Made by a program: the position numbers and the translations under genes. This document shows positions 7,498-17,837 of a stretch of 64,000 bases of DNA, one piece after another (position 1 is the first letter of the stretch; each line of letters starts with the position of its first letter). The notes beneath the pieces are model-generated. The model was given only the letters and a program-made list of their open reading frames with translations. It had not been told where the DNA came from and did not search any database. The stretch is taken from assembly GCF_035918095.1 (NCBI RefSeq), contig NZ_CP109137.1, forward strand, positions 3,660,001 to 3,724,000, read 5' to 3'. Source of the stretch: Streptomyces sp. NBC_01750. Its GTDB lineage: Bacteria; Actinomycetota; Actinomycetes; Streptomycetales; Streptomycetaceae.

Positions 7498-7995
7498 TCA
7501 GTCGGCCTCGCGCTCGAATGCATGCACTCGAGCGCAGACTCCTTCGAGCGTCTCGATGTCAGCAGTCTTGATCCGATAGGCACCGGGCTCCAGATCCAGG
7601 ACCAGCAGATCCCCGTCGGTTTCGTCGCCCGGCAGTGCGGCGTCAAAGACCACGACGGACTTGATAATTCTCATGCACGCGCCCTCGGCCCAGTCGTCGA
7701 TCAGACCGATACCGTCGCGTACCGCGGCCACGAGCCGTTCTTCCGAGGAAGCCGCCATCCACTGGACCACGGCGCTGAATTCCTTCAGGAAGGATGCGGG
7801 AAGGGGATCGTCGTTGATCGCCAGAGCCAAGAATGGGCTGGACCGTTCCCCGAACTCCACCAGACCTACGTATTCCTCGACTTCGCACGCATTCTCGTAG
7901 TCGGAGCCCCTGTACCCGTTCCAGGAATTCATCGCCTCCCGCTCAAGGACAATCAGTGGCCCGCCTTCCGACTCAACCCACTTAAGAGCTCCCAC
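7498..7995 (-). CDS. Imm21-family immunity protein
   Basis: The GTG start at 7995 overlaps the last 14 bases of the RHS toxin gene, so toxin and immunity protein should be co-translated. The 165-residue product opens KWVESEGGPLIVLEREAMNSW, then has a DYENACEVEEYVGLVEFG segment, and ends in a beta-rich DGDLLVLDLEPGAYRI stretch. This opening pattern is characteristic of Imm21 as I remember it. The expected role is cytoplasmic neutralisation of the nuclease-like tip of the adjacent RHS protein. Pairing is supported by adjacency and overlap. Family assignment is from memory. Confidence 0.8.
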   Translation of the reverse strand: MGALKWVESEGGPLIVLEREAMNSWNGYRGSDYENACEVEEYVGLVEFGERSSPFLALAINDDPLPASFLKEFSAVVQWMAASSEERLVAAVRDGIGLIDDWAEGACMRIIKSVVVFDAALPGDETDGDLLVLDLEPGAYRIKTADIETLEGVCARVHAFEREAD

Positions 7996-10900
7996 CGATG
8001 TATCCCTTCAACTTGGCTGCCTCCTCGTAGATCGGTCTCATGATAGGTGCCAGCTGACGTGCCCACCCTGCCTGCTTCCTGCTGCACTCCAGGCATTGCG
8101 GGTAGAGCCGCTGAGGGTATCCGTCCGGCACCCACGAGCTGATGGGCTGGTGATCCGGAACGTAGTTCCCCTTCTTCGAGCCGAACGGGAACTTGCGGCC
8201 ACAAGTATGACACCCGAAAAGGCTGCCTAGTCGGTTGATCTGGTCTCGCTCGCCACCAGGACTCTCATCAAACTTCTGAGACTTGCTCCTGGCAGGAATG
8301 GACTCAACCGCATACTCGCCAATGCTGCACACCTGCTCGGGGTCACTCCTGTTTCCCCGCTTCGCATTGTGTACAAGGACCGCTGAATCGCCGGCCGCGA
8401 CGTAGTAGGTGTGGGCCACGTCGACGGTGAGGTTGTAAACCGCCGCCTGCTGTGTCCACGCACGGACCGCGTCCACCTGGACCCAGGTGCCCGATCCCGT
8501 CTCGAGCCACTGGCCCGGCTTAAGGTCACCGGCCTTCTGCCACTTCTTCAGGGACGGGACCCAGAACGGGTGCCCCTCCGTCGCGGTGATCTTGGCGGTC
8601 GCGTCGCCCTTGTCTCCGTCCGTGTCGACCGTCAGCTCGACCAGGTCCTTCTCGCCCTTACCGACGATGGTGTCGGTGACCTCCTCCTTGGAGGTCTTGC
8701 CCGTCGTCGGATCCGTCGCGATGACCTCGTCGCCGGCGTCGACCTCTTCGATCGGTTTCAGACTGCCGTCGGCCATCAGCACTTCGGTACCGGCTGTGAA
8801 GCTGTTCGCCGACGCCACGGTCGTGGCGCACTCCACGGCGTCGACTGCTGTCTCGACCTTGTCGACGGCTTCGTCCACCTTGTTCGCGGCCTTCGCGATC
8901 TCGTCCGCGTACTTCGCCGCCTTCGACGCCATCCGCCCGGCCTTCGCCGCCCGGACCAAGCCCGCCCCCGCGCCGCCCAGTGCCATACCGGCAACCGTCG
9001 CCACCGCCCAGGCACACGCCTCCATGTCGCCCTTGGTCACGCAGTTCTTGATGTCGTTGAAGCCCGTGACCTCGCCGATCACATTGCCGACGGTCTTCAC
9101 GCCGTCCCAGACCGCGCCCCAGTCCACCGCGTCACGGACGGTCTCCACGACGTTGCCGACCTGCTCGACCACCGCGTCGCGAATCGCGTCCGTCGCCTTG
9201 GCGACGTCCGCGACCACGTCGCGCGCCGCGCCCACCAGGATCGCCGGGAGGTTCGGGTCAGCCGTGACGATCGCCTTGGCCACCGCCATCAGCGGCCTCG
9301 CCGCAGCCACGATCTGCGGGATCGGGTTGTGCTTGGCAGCGAATGATGCCGCCTGCTTCGCCTTCTTTGTGACGTACGCCTTCGCCTGATAGGCCGCTCT
9401 GCGTGCCTCCGCCGCCTTCTCACGCGCCCATTGAGTGAACCCGGTCTTCTGACCGACCCACCTGGCCGCGCTTGCGAGACCGTTGACGACCGACTTCAGG
9501 CCCGACTTCTCATAGGCCCAGCTCGCGGCCCTGCCAAGGAAGTTGAACGAGTTCCTCAGCGCGGCGCCCGGGTGCCGCACCGCGAACATGACGCCGTTCT
9601 TGACCGCGCGGGCGCCCTTGTAGACGTAGCTCGTGCCCTGCGAGACCTTCTTGCTCACCCACTTCTCGGCCTTTTCACAGGCTCCCCAGCCGAAGCACGG
9701 GAAGTGGCCGTCCGGATCCGTGTAATCCATCGGCGCGCCCGCGCCGTACGTGTACCGGTTCGACAGGATCGAGGCACCAGAGGTGGATTGATACGAGTCG
9801 CGGGAGTCGAATGCGCCGGTGGCCGGGTCGTACCAGCGCGCCCCCATGTTCACCTGGTCGGTGTCCGGGTCCGTGTAGTCGCCCTGGTATCCCGCGTTGC
9901 CCGAGACATCGCCCGTGCCCAGCTTCTGGCCGAAGGGGTCGTACGCCGTCGACTGTGTGAGGGAGGCCGCCGCACCGTTCGTCGGCGACAGGTCACCGAC
10001 GACATCTCCGTGCTTGTCGGAGATCGTCAGCTGCGCAGGTCCCGTGCCCTCCGCGACCGACAGCAGCTCGTCCGCCGCACCGCGGCCATATGTGGAGGAG
10101 TTGTCCTTCACCGGGTCCGGGGCCATGCCCGCGTAGCTGAAGTCCACGCCGTTGCGGGAGGCCACCCGGTCCATGGAGTCGTAGGTGTACTCCGTACCCG
10201 ACTCCCCCGCCTTGGTCATCCGGTCGAAGGCGTCGAAGGTGAAGTTCTCCGTCAGACCCGAGCTGGTACGGGTGGCCAGCGTGCCCCGCGGGGTGTGGTC
10301 GTAGGTGTAGTCCCCGTCGGACAGCAGCCGGTTGCGCTCGTCGTACGTGGCGGTCTTGCTGCCGTTCTTGACGCGGTTGCCGCTGTCGTCCCAGTCGTAC
10401 TGTGTGGTCTGGCCCTCGCCCGTCCAGGCCGCGAGGCGGCCGGCGTCGTCGTAGCCGTAGGTGTTCTCCCCGGCCTTCGCCGTGCCGACTGTCGTCTTCG
10501 ACGTCAGGTGATCGTCGGTGTCGTAGCCGTAGTCGGTCGATGCGACCGTGCCACCGCCGCTGCCCTTGACGGTGTCGGTGTCGAGGCGGCCCAGATTGTC
10601 GTAGGTGAAGGAACGGGACTGGCCCGCGGCGTAGTTGACCTGCTTGACAGCGCCCGCGCCGTCGTAGCCGTAGCTCTGCGTCGCGCCTGTGAGCGGGTCT
10701 GTCGCCGAGTTCAGCTGCTGCTTGACGTAGGTGAAGCCCGCCGTGCCGGACGCGTCTGTCCGGCTGACGAGCTGGCCGTCGTCGTTGTATCCGTACTCGG
10801 CCTTTCCGGAAGGTCCGTCCGCCTTGAGCAGTGAGCCCCGGTCGTCGTACTCGTAGGTGTTGTCGCCCTTCGGCGACGACGCCTTGGTGAGGCGTCCCGC

Positions 10901-13900
10901 CGGGTCGTACTGGAACTTCTTCTCCGGCGTCGCGACCTCGGCGCCCGAACCGGTCTCGCGGATCAGCTGTCCGGCCTTGTCGTACTCGCGCTCGCGCAGT
11001 ACTCCGCCCGGCGCGGTCAGCTTCACCACCTGGCCGAGCTGGTCGTACGCGGTGGTCCAGGTGCGGGCCTCCGGCGACGGGTCGCGGTCGGTGGCCGGCT
11101 CGATCACCGATTCCGCCAGCCCGAGGCTGTTGACGGTGTAGAGAGTCTTGTTGCCGCGGCCGTCGGTGTAGCGGGTGCGGTTGCCCAGCGCGTCGTAGCC
11201 GAAGGACGTGGTGATCGACTTGGTCGCCGAGACCGGTTCGGTCTGGCTGGTCAGCCGGTTCAGCGCGTCATACGCGTACGTCGTCGTGTGGTTGAGCGCG
11301 TTGGTCGACGAAGTGAGGTTGCCCGCCTCGTCGTACCCGTAGGAGACCTTCCGCAGCTGGCTGTTCGCCGCATCGAGGTCCGAGTCCTCCACGAGCTGCC
11401 CCAGCCGGTCGTAGACCTTGGCCGAGGTGCGGCCCAGGGCGTCACTGCGACGCACCTCCCGGCCGCTCATGTCGTAGCCGAGGACGGTCTTGGTGCCGCT
11501 CGGGTCGATCAGCTGGGTCATCTGGCCGAGCGCGTCGTACGTGAACTGACTGGCGGCGCCGGTCGGTGAGGTCTGCTTCACCACATTGCCCGCGTCGTCG
11601 TACTCACTACGACTCGTGAACGCGCCGGGCAACGGCTTGCGCTCGATCTGCGTGGTGGTGACCGGACGGTCGAGGTCGTCGTACGTGGTCTCGGCCCGGC
11701 TCCCGTTCGGGTCGGTGACCGAGAGGACCTCACCGGTGCGCGTGTAGGTGTACTTCCACTGCGCGCGCTCGTCGCCGGTGCCGACCGGGACGTCCTTGAC
11801 CATCATGCGGTTCTGGCGGTCGTAGGTGAATTTGGAGACACGGCCCAGCGGGTCGGTGGCCTCCACCACATTGCCCAGCGCGTCGTACTTGTTGCTGGTC
11901 GCCGGTGTGACCGTGTCCGACGTACCCGGGGCGGTGTAGGACGGAGCGGTGCTCGTGACCGCACGGCCGAGCCGGTCATAGGACGTGCGGTTCGTGTTGC
12001 CCAACGCGTCGACCGACTCCGTGACCGCGCCGAAGGCGTCGTAGCCGGTGTACGTGGTGGGGCGCGAGGAGACGGGGGCGGAGCCGTTCGACTCCGTCTG
12101 GACAGCGGGAGCGCCGACCGACAGAGGACGACCCAGCTCGTCGTAGGCGTACTCCGTCTTGTTGCCGGCCGGGTCCGTCTTCGACTTGGCCAGGCCGCGC
12201 TGGTCGTACTCGTAGCGTGTCGTTCGCGAGCCGTTGCTGCCATCGACGGTTTCGTAGGTCGCGTTGCCACCGTCGTCGTACTGGTAGCGGACCGTTTCGG
12301 CGTTGGCGCTCGTCGGCCAGGGAACGTTCGAAGCCGAGCCGCTGGTGGCAGTGGTGAGTACGTTGCCGGCCAGGTCGTAGGTGAAGTCGGTGCGCCGCGA
12401 CAAGTTACCGGGATCGGTGACCTCGGACTTCTTGCGACCCACCGCGTCGTACGCGTACTGCGTGACGAGCTTGCCGTTGTTGGCCGTCTCCGTCAGGACG
12501 TTACCGGCACCGTCATAGGTGTTGGACTCGACGAGGATGTCGCGCTTGGTGCCGTCGGGGTTGTGGAAGTCCTTCATGGTGATGGACTTGATGAGGTCGT
12601 CCCCGAAGTACTGGTAGACCAGGGTGCGACCCATCGAGTCGGTGTGCCGGGCGACCCGGCCGCCCATGTCGTACGCGTACGACTGGAGCACGGTGTAGTC
12701 GTTGTCGCCGCCGTCGTCTTCCCAGTCGTGCAGCCGCGTCTCCGCCATCATGTTCCGCGCGGTGTAGACATAGCTGAACTTGTTGCCGTTGGCATCGACC
12801 ATCGAGGTCTTGTTGCCGAGGGCGTCGTAGGTGTACGTCGTCTCGCTGCCCTCGGCGTCGACCGCCTTCTCGGGACGGCCGTGGTCATCCATCTCGAACG
12901 TCATCACGCGCGGGGCATCGCCGCCGACGAGGTCACTGACCTCGGTACGCACCACGTTTCCGTCGGCGTCGTAGGTGCTGACGGTCTTCTGCTGGTGCTT
13001 GGCGAGCGTGACGGCGTTGGTGGCCGCAGCGTCCGTCGTCGAGACGACATGGGAGAGCTTGTCGTAGGTGATGGTCTTGCTGATGCCGGCCGGCTGCGCG
13101 TCCGAGATCACTGTCTCGGTGAGCTTGCGGCCGAGCGTGTCGTAGGTGAACTTCGTGACCAGGCCGGACGGTTCGGTCACGGTGGCCATGTCACCGGACT
13201 TGAAGTACTGGTAGCGGGTGATCTTGCCGCGCGGGTCGGTCGTGGTCAGCGGCAGCCCGGTGGGTGTGTTGCCACCGCCGACGGCCGGCTCGGCGCCGGT
13301 CGTGTATGTGTTCTTGACCGTGCCGGCGTCGGCCGCCGTCTGCTGGGTCAGCGCGCCACTCGCGTTGTACTGGTACTGAGTGCGGAAGCGATTGTCCGTC
13401 GGGCCCGTCGAGCGACCGTCCCGCGTCTCGGACGGCTGGTCGGCCCGCAGGTCGAAGTCGCCGGACGCCACCGGGTAGGTCGTGTACGAGGTCTGGCAGT
13501 CGTCCTTGGCCCGGCAGGTGGTGCGGCTGATGACATTGCCGCGGTCGTCGTAGCCGAGGCTGACCTTGTCACCGTTCTCACTGATGATCAGGGTCTGGAA
13601 GCCGTTGTCGTTGTACTCGAACAGGCGGATCGCCACCCCGTCCACGGGATGACGGACAAAGTCCGGCTCGGCCCCGGGGTTGCTGGGGGGCGTAGTACAG
13701 AACGAGGGATCGCCGGGGTCCGGCACGGTGCAGAACTCGCCGGGCGGATTGCTGGACGAAGGGGAGGGCGAGGGGGTGGCCGGCTCGCGGGCACCGAGCG
13801 CCATCGGTTCGCCGTAGCGCAGCATCCGCGACGTCATGCCGTCGTACTCGTAGAAGTAGGGGGAGTCCATCGGGTCGTGGACCTCGATGGTGCGCCGCAG

Positions 13901-16900
13901 GTCCTTGTCGTTGCCGAAGACAGCCGGGGCGCCGATCTTCCAGGTGCCGCCGTTGCGGTCGGTGTACTCCTCGACGCGGTCTCGGGTGGTGTCGTACTGC
14001 ACTTCGGAGGCGATACGGCCCGAGGGCAGCGTCGTCTTCGTCAGTACGTCGGCGGCGCGGCCGCCCTCGCGGTAGTGGCCGGCGACGGCGGCGGAGCCGA
14101 GGGGGTGGTGGTAGACGGCGACGTCGTCGATTGTTCCTGCGAAGGACCTCGTGACGGTGGATCCCCAGCCCGGCCAGGAGGCGGGCGTGGTGGCGCCGGC
14201 CGCACCGATCTGGTTGTACGTCAGGTCACCCTGTACGAGCTGCTTGCCGGTGATGGTTCCCGACAGTTTGCCGTCAAGGTAGAGGCTCTGCGTGGAGCCG
14301 GAGGCCGACAGCACGGCATGGTGCCACTTGCCGTCGTTCACGTTCTTCGTGATGTCGGTCATCGGGGCGACGGTTCCGGTGGAGAACTGACCGCGCAGCT
14401 TTCCGTCCGAGCCGACGTAGAGCAAGGGCACACCGCTGGTGGGCGCCGTGCCCCACGCCTTGTTCTGATAGCCGACGAGCGGTCCACCGACTCCGGAGGT
14501 GACGGTCTTGAACCACACTTCGACGGCGGCGTCCCTGCTCTTCTTCAGGGTGCCGGAGGGCAGGTCGATACGGGAGGTCGTCCCGTTGAAGCCGGCAGCC
14601 GCGCCGGGGTCGCCCGCAATCGATCCGGCCGCGCCGAGCGTGACGTTGGAGTACGTACCCCGGTCCTTGCCGAGGTTGGCCTCGATGGTGCTGTTGGCCG
14701 CGGTCCCTTCGTCCTCGCCGAGTTTCCAGTAGGACTCGGGACGGGAATCGAGGACCGTGGTGCCGTAGTGGCTGCCCGAGCCGTGGGTGTACTGCGTACA
14801 GCCCCCCGTCGGGTCGCAGACCTTGTCGAGCAGATCGCCGGTGTAGGTGTACGTCCAGCTCAGCGCAGCTCCGTCGACGGCGTTCGTCGACACCTTGGTG
14901 ACGTGCGCGCCGGTCCAGGTGAAGGTCAGCGAACGGCCGCTGCGTGCGTTGACCGCGGTGGTGAGCTTGCCCGAGCTGTAGGTGTAGGAGATGGCGTTCG
15001 AGTACTTGTCGGTGACCTTCGTCAGCAGGCCCGAGGTACTGAAGTCATAGGTGGTACCTGATTTGTCCTGCAGCTTGTAGGTGAGGGACGTCGAGTCGAG
15101 GGTCAGTTTGGCGAAGCGGCCCGGTGGTGGCGCGAACGTGCCGTCGGAGTTCTTGCCGAAGCGGACGTCCTGGCCGTCCGGATAGCGGATGACAACATTG
15201 CCCGTGCCGTCGTCGTCCGGGGTGAGCCGCATGTCGTACCGGGTCGACCAACCCGCACCGAAGGCGAGGTCACGCCGCGGGTCGAGGCTGTTGTACGTCC
15301 GCACCAGGGTGAGCTCGGGACCCACGCCGGTGATCGAGGCGTCGATCGCCGCGCTCGTGAAGTTGCCGACGTTCGGGTCGAACTCCTTGCCCTGCGCCTC
15401 CGAGAGCCGTGAGGTGATCTCCGGCTGCGGGACGGCTGCGACCAGCGCGATCTGCGCGGTCGGCAACTCGTTGGAGGCGTCCTTGACGAAGCCGCGCCAC
15501 AGATAGGTCTTGCCCCACTTCAGCCGTCCGGCGGGAATCGGATAGGCCGAGCTCGTCTGGTAGGCGGAGGTGGTGCAGCCGGTCGGCTTGCCGTCTTTGT
15601 CGGCCTCACAGATCTCGTACTTGTACTGGAGCGACGAGCCGGCCGGCGCGTCGATGTCCACACCGCTCGCCCACAGCTGCGGGGTCAGCGTCTGCGCCTG
15701 GTAGCCGTTGGGCGGAAACTGCTCCTTGACTACCGGCGCGATGTCGAAGACCTGGAGGGTCAGTCGGCCGGGGGGTACCTGCTCGTCGGTGAAGACCTTG
15801 CCGCCCTGGCGCACCATGGTGAAGTCGAGCATGTACGTGCCCGGGGGCAGCGCCTTGATGGTCGCGTCCAGGGTGACCTTCGCGCCGTAGGCGACATTGC
15901 CGGCGAGGTTGGCCGCGCGCTGCTGGGTGACCAGCTTGCCCTTGGAGTTGTAGGCCCGGTACGCGAGGTAGTAGCCGCTCGGCGTCCAGGTCTCTGCGCC
16001 CTTGTTGGTGACGGAGATCTTGATCTTGCCGGCCTGGTTCTGCAGCACCGGGGGGTCGGGCACGGGCTTGGGAAAGGCGTACGTCGCGCTGTAGGGCGAG
16101 TGGGTGACGAACAGCTTCGGCGGATTCGCGGTGGAGTGGCCGGTGAACTTCTTGAACGCCAGGGAATCGGAGGCCGAAGCGCGCAGTGACAGACCGTAGT
16201 TGGGCTGGGTACCGTCCACCCAGCGCTGTACCAGGTCGCGGCCGCCCTTGCCGAGGTCGAACAGCTCCCCGGAGGCCGGACAGCCGGACTGCGACTGCCC
16301 GAAGCCGATATAGCCGTAGGCGAAGGACTTGGATGCCAGTGCGCTACCGACCGAGGGGCCCGGATACGACGTTCCGGTGCCGGCGGACCACGATCCGGTC
16401 ACCGGATGCACCGAGACCGAACGCGGCTTGCAGGACGCCGAGTCGAAGTTCACGATCTGCAGCTGGGCTCCGAAGATCCGGTGCCGTCTGAGCTCCTCGT
16501 CCAGGCCCGGGAAGCCAAGGAAGGAGTATGTGGCACCCGTCGGCCCCTTGCCCACCTGAAGCTCGCTGGAACCGACGACGGACCCACCGCCGTCACGCAC
16601 GTACATGGACGTGGAGGCCGCAGTCGTGTCGACGGAGGGGTCGAGGCGGACCGGATAGGCGCGGGCGGGATCCGTGAGCCAGGCGTCGTCGGCGCTGACC
16701 CTCAGCGCCTGCGTCCCGCCCTCCTGGACGATGTCGTAGCGCACGCCGTGGGAGACCGCGCCCTTGGCGTCCTCCATGAAGCCTGCCGGCACGACGACCT
16801 TGGTGCGGCCTTCGGAGTCGGCGAGGACAATCGTTCCTTCAACAGACTTGGCGGTGAGGCCGGTCAGGCGCAGAGGGAAGACGAAGCTGCCGGGGGCATC

Positions 16901-17659
16901 GGCGGAGCGCAGCACGAGGGTCTCCTTGACCCCGCCGGCCTGCGAGTCCAGCCACAGATCGGTGGCGGGCAGAACCTTCTCGTACGCGACACGGTTCCCG
17001 TCGACGCTGCCCCGGGCGGCGGCCGCGCCGCTCAGCCCGTAGCCGAAGGATTCGCCTGAGGGGAGGGTGACCGACGCGAGTTCCGAGGCGTCGGACCGGT
17101 CGGCGATCCGCAGGCGCACGGAGTCTGCGGCATTGGCCCAGCCGCCTTCGGCCTTCCCCAGGCTCGCGTCGATGGGCCGCCAGATGCCCTGCTCGTCACG
17201 GTAGTTGATGGGAGTCGTCGACAGCTCACTGGTGCTGGTGCCGTCCTGGTTCGCGTAGGTACGACTGCGCGCATCACGCTCAGAGACGATCTCCCGGCTG
17301 GTCCTGCGGTCGAAACCCTTCACCTTCGGCGCGGGCGGTGAGGACACCTCGGCGGTGTTGCGCCGGGCGGCGGGTCTCGCCGAAGGCGGGCTCTTCAGTG
17401 GGTACTTGGAGCGCAGCGACTCCGGCGCCTCGCTGTTGCCCGAGCCGTCGGCGAAGTGGCTGCGCCCCTCCGCACTGCCCCAGCGCTGCCCCGGCCCCTC
17501 GGCGGCGGCAGGCGCCTCCGGGAAGAGCGGGAAACCCACACCGGCCACGGCGAGCGACCCCACCGCGATCACCAGGGCGACGGCGGCGCCGATGACCTTG
17601 AACCATCTGCTGCGACGCAACTTGGTCATCAGGAAATTGCGCACACGCGTCCGGTACAC
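7982..17659 (-). CDS. Large secreted RHS-repeat polymorphic toxin with Hint domain and Cys/His nuclease-like tip
   Basis: This 3225-residue protein starts at a GTG with a G-rich ribosome site upstream. It has a basic n-region and one hydrophobic segment (about residues 22-42), so it is exported or membrane-anchored. By eye it then has a DNRLRE-like region (~350-490), a CARDB-like Ig fold (~535-635), a LamG-like domain (~965-1200) and YD/RHS repeats to about 2620. The core YDPATGAFDSRDSY comes next, followed by an amphipathic linker, a Hint domain (~2950-3103; SFTAGT start, EGHPFWV, terminal VHN) and a tip of about 120 residues. The tip has CHTCG, VPDHQP and CLECSRKQAG, a CxxC-DH-CxxC arrangement typical of treble-clef nucleases. 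The usual Cys at the Hint start is Ser, and VHN is followed by Ala. Imm21 overlaps its end. Confidence 0.93.
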   Translation of the reverse strand: MYRTRVRNFLMTKLRRSRWFKVIGAAVALVIAVGSLAVAGVGFPLFPEAPAAAEGPGQRWGSAEGRSHFADGSGNSEAPESLRSKYPLKSPPSARPAARRNTAEVSSPPAPKVKGFDRRTSREIVSERDARSRTYANQDGTSTSELSTTPINYRDEQGIWRPIDASLGKAEGGWANAADSVRLRIADRSDASELASVTLPSGESFGYGLSGAAAARGSVDGNRVAYEKVLPATDLWLDSQAGGVKETLVLRSADAPGSFVFPLRLTGLTAKSVEGTIVLADSEGRTKVVVPAGFMEDAKGAVSHGVRYDIVQEGGTQALRVSADDAWLTDPARAYPVRLDPSVDTTAASTSMYVRDGGGSVVGSSELQVGKGPTGATYSFLGFPGLDEELRRHRIFGAQLQIVNFDSASCKPRSVSVHPVTGSWSAGTGTSYPGPSVGSALASKSFAYGYIGFGQSQSGCPASGELFDLGKGGRDLVQRWVDGTQPNYGLSLRASASDSLAFKKFTGHSTANPPKLFVTHSPYSATYAFPKPVPDPPVLQNQAGKIKISVTNKGAETWTPSGYYLAYRAYNSKGKLVTQQRAANLAGNVAYGAKVTLDATIKALPPGTYMLDFTMVRQGGKVFTDEQVPPGRLTLQVFDIAPVVKEQFPPNGYQAQTLTPQLWASGVDIDAPAGSSLQYKYEICEADKDGKPTGCTTSAYQTSSAYPIPAGRLKWGKTYLWRGFVKDASNELPTAQIALVAAVPQPEITSRLSEAQGKEFDPNVGNFTSAAIDASITGVGPELTLVRTYNSLDPRRDLAFGAGWSTRYDMRLTPDDDGTGNVVIRYPDGQDVRFGKNSDGTFAPPPGRFAKLTLDSTSLTYKLQDKSGTTYDFSTSGLLTKVTDKYSNAISYTYSSGKLTTAVNARSGRSLTFTWTGAHVTKVSTNAVDGAALSWTYTYTGDLLDKVCDPTGGCTQYTHGSGSHYGTTVLDSRPESYWKLGEDEGTAANSTIEANLGKDRGTYSNVTLGAAGSIAGDPGAAAGFNGTTSRIDLPSGTLKKSRDAAVEVWFKTVTSGVGGPLVGYQNKAWGTAPTSGVPLLYVGSDGKLRGQFSTGTVAPMTDITKNVNDGKWHHAVLSASGSTQSLYLDGKLSGTITGKQLVQGDLTYNQIGAAGATTPASWPGWGSTVTRSFAGTIDDVAVYHHPLGSAAVAGHYREGGRAADVLTKTTLPSGRIASEVQYDTTRDRVEEYTDRNGGTWKIGAPAVFGNDKDLRRTIEVHDPMDSPYFYEYDGMTSRMLRYGEPMALGAREPATPSPSPSSSNPPGEFCTVPDPGDPSFCTTPPSNPGAEPDFVRHPVDGVAIRLFEYNDNGFQTLIISENGDKVSLGYDDRGNVISRTTCRAKDDCQTSYTTYPVASGDFDLRADQPSETRDGRSTGPTDNRFRTQYQYNASGALTQQTAADAGTVKNTYTTGAEPAVGGGNTPTGLPLTTTDPRGKITRYQYFKSGDMATVTEPSGLVTKFTYDTLGRKLTETVISDAQPAGISKTITYDKLSHVVSTTDAAATNAVTLAKHQQKTVSTYDADGNVVRTEVSDLVGGDAPRVMTFEMDDHGRPEKAVDAEGSETTYTYDALGNKTSMVDANGNKFSYVYTARNMMAETRLHDWEDDGGDNDYTVLQSYAYDMGGRVARHTDSMGRTLVYQYFGDDLIKSITMKDFHNPDGTKRDILVESNTYDGAGNVLTETANNGKLVTQYAYDAVGRKKSEVTDPGNLSRRTDFTYDLAGNVLTTATSGSASNVPWPTSANAETVRYQYDDGGNATYETVDGSNGSRTTRYEYDQRGLAKSKTDPAGNKTEYAYDELGRPLSVGAPAVQTESNGSAPVSSRPTTYTGYDAFGAVTESVDALGNTNRTSYDRLGRAVTSTAPSYTAPGTSDTVTPATSNKYDALGNVVEATDPLGRVSKFTYDRQNRMMVKDVPVGTGDERAQWKYTYTRTGEVLSVTDPNGSRAETTYDDLDRPVTTTQIERKPLPGAFTSRSEYDDAGNVVKQTSPTGAASQFTYDALGQMTQLIDPSGTKTVLGYDMSGREVRRSDALGRTSAKVYDRLGQLVEDSDLDAANSQLRKVSYGYDEAGNLTSSTNALNHTTTYAYDALNRLTSQTEPVSATKSITTSFGYDALGNRTRYTDGRGNKTLYTVNSLGLAESVIEPATDRDPSPEARTWTTAYDQLGQVVKLTAPGGVLREREYDKAGQLIRETGSGAEVATPEKKFQYDPAGRLTKASSPKGDNTYEYDDRGSLLKADGPSGKAEYGYNDDGQLVSRTDASGTAGFTYVKQQLNSATDPLTGATQSYGYDGAGAVKQVNYAAGQSRSFTYDNLGRLDTDTVKGSGGGTVASTDYGYDTDDHLTSKTTVGTAKAGENTYGYDDAGRLAAWTGEGQTTQYDWDDSGNRVKNGSKTATYDERNRLLSDGDYTYDHTPRGTLATRTSSGLTENFTFDAFDRMTKAGESGTEYTYDSMDRVASRNGVDFSYAGMAPDPVKDNSSTYGRGAADELLSVAEGTGPAQLTISDKHGDVVGDLSPTNGAAASLTQSTAYDPFGQKLGTGDVSGNAGYQGDYTDPDTDQVNMGARWYDPATGAFDSRDSYQSTSGASILSNRYTYGAGAPMDYTDPDGHFPCFGWGACEKAEKWVSKKVSQGTSYVYKGARAVKNGVMFAVRHPGAALRNSFNFLGRAASWAYEKSGLKSVVNGLASAARWVGQKTGFTQWAREKAAEARRAAYQAKAYVTKKAKQAASFAAKHNPIPQIVAAARPLMAVAKAIVTADPNLPAILVGAARDVVADVAKATDAIRDAVVEQVGNVVETVRDAVDWGAVWDGVKTVGNVIGEVTGFNDIKNCVTKGDMEACAWAVATVAGMALGGAGAGLVRAAKAGRMASKAAKYADEIAKAANKVDEAVDKVETAVDAVECATTVASANSFTAGTEVLMADGSLKPIEEVDAGDEVIATDPTTGKTSKEEVTDTIVGKGEKDLVELTVDTDGDKGDATAKITATEGHPFWVPSLKKWQKAGDLKPGQWLETGSGTWVQVDAVRAWTQQAAVYNLTVDVAHTYYVAAGDSAVLVHNAKRGNRSDPEQVCSIGEYAVESIPARSKSQKFDESPGGERDQINRLGSLFGCHTCGRKFPFGSKKGNYVPDHQPISSWVPDGYPQRLYPQCLECSRKQAGWARQLAPIMRPIYEEAAKLKGYIGGSS
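8390..9232. repeat. Direct repeat copy 2 (RHS post-core + Hint coding)
   Basis: This is the counterpart of 1035-1893, inside the full-length RHS gene. It is nearly identical over the segment coding for the post-core linker and diverges gradually through the Hint-coding part. The two copies are co-directional and about 7.3 kb apart, so recombination between them could exchange toxin tips or delete the immunity string between. Boundaries are by eye. Confidence 0.8.
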
Positions 17660-17837
17660 CGGCGGTCCCCCCCAGGACAGAAGTCAGAACAATGTAGAGA
17701 TCTTGAGACACATGTGACTAGCCTGTCGAATGTTTGTGTGAGCATACCACCGGAACGTTACCCAACCGATACGCAAGGTGACCGCAAGGCCAACTGCTCG
17801 CACATCACGGTTACTTGTCCCAGGGGGGAAGATCATC
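17660..17837. promoter_or_regulatory. Divergent intergenic region between RHS toxin and lectin 1
   Basis: These 178 bp must carry promoters for the minus-strand RHS gene and the plus-strand lectin gene. They are less GC-rich than the flanks. A GGAACGTT element lies at about 17753, similar to the -35 of ECF-sigma promoters, but no matching -10 was convincing. A GGGGGGAA ribosome site at 17823-17830 serves the lectin ATG at 17838. Confidence 0.45.

Noticed and set aside
9500..14100. Regularly spaced similar short sequences suggestive of a CRISPR-like array
   Set aside because: They are degenerate codons of YD (RHS) repeats within a coding frame, with variable spacing and no constant repeat.
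12563..15061. Very long plus-strand frame opposite the RHS gene
   Set aside because: It mirrors codon-biased GC-rich coding on the other strand. Its Val/Arg/Gly-rich translation has no recognisable domain and no ribosome site.
1..17700. Toxin island as an integrated mobile element
   Set aside because: No integrase, transposase, tRNA, direct-repeat attachment sites or replication genes were found. The only long direct repeat is coding RHS sequence.
17753..17785. ECF-sigma-like promoter (GGAACGTT) upstream of lectin 1
   Set aside because: No acceptable -10 at the required spacing, so it is kept only as a remark.
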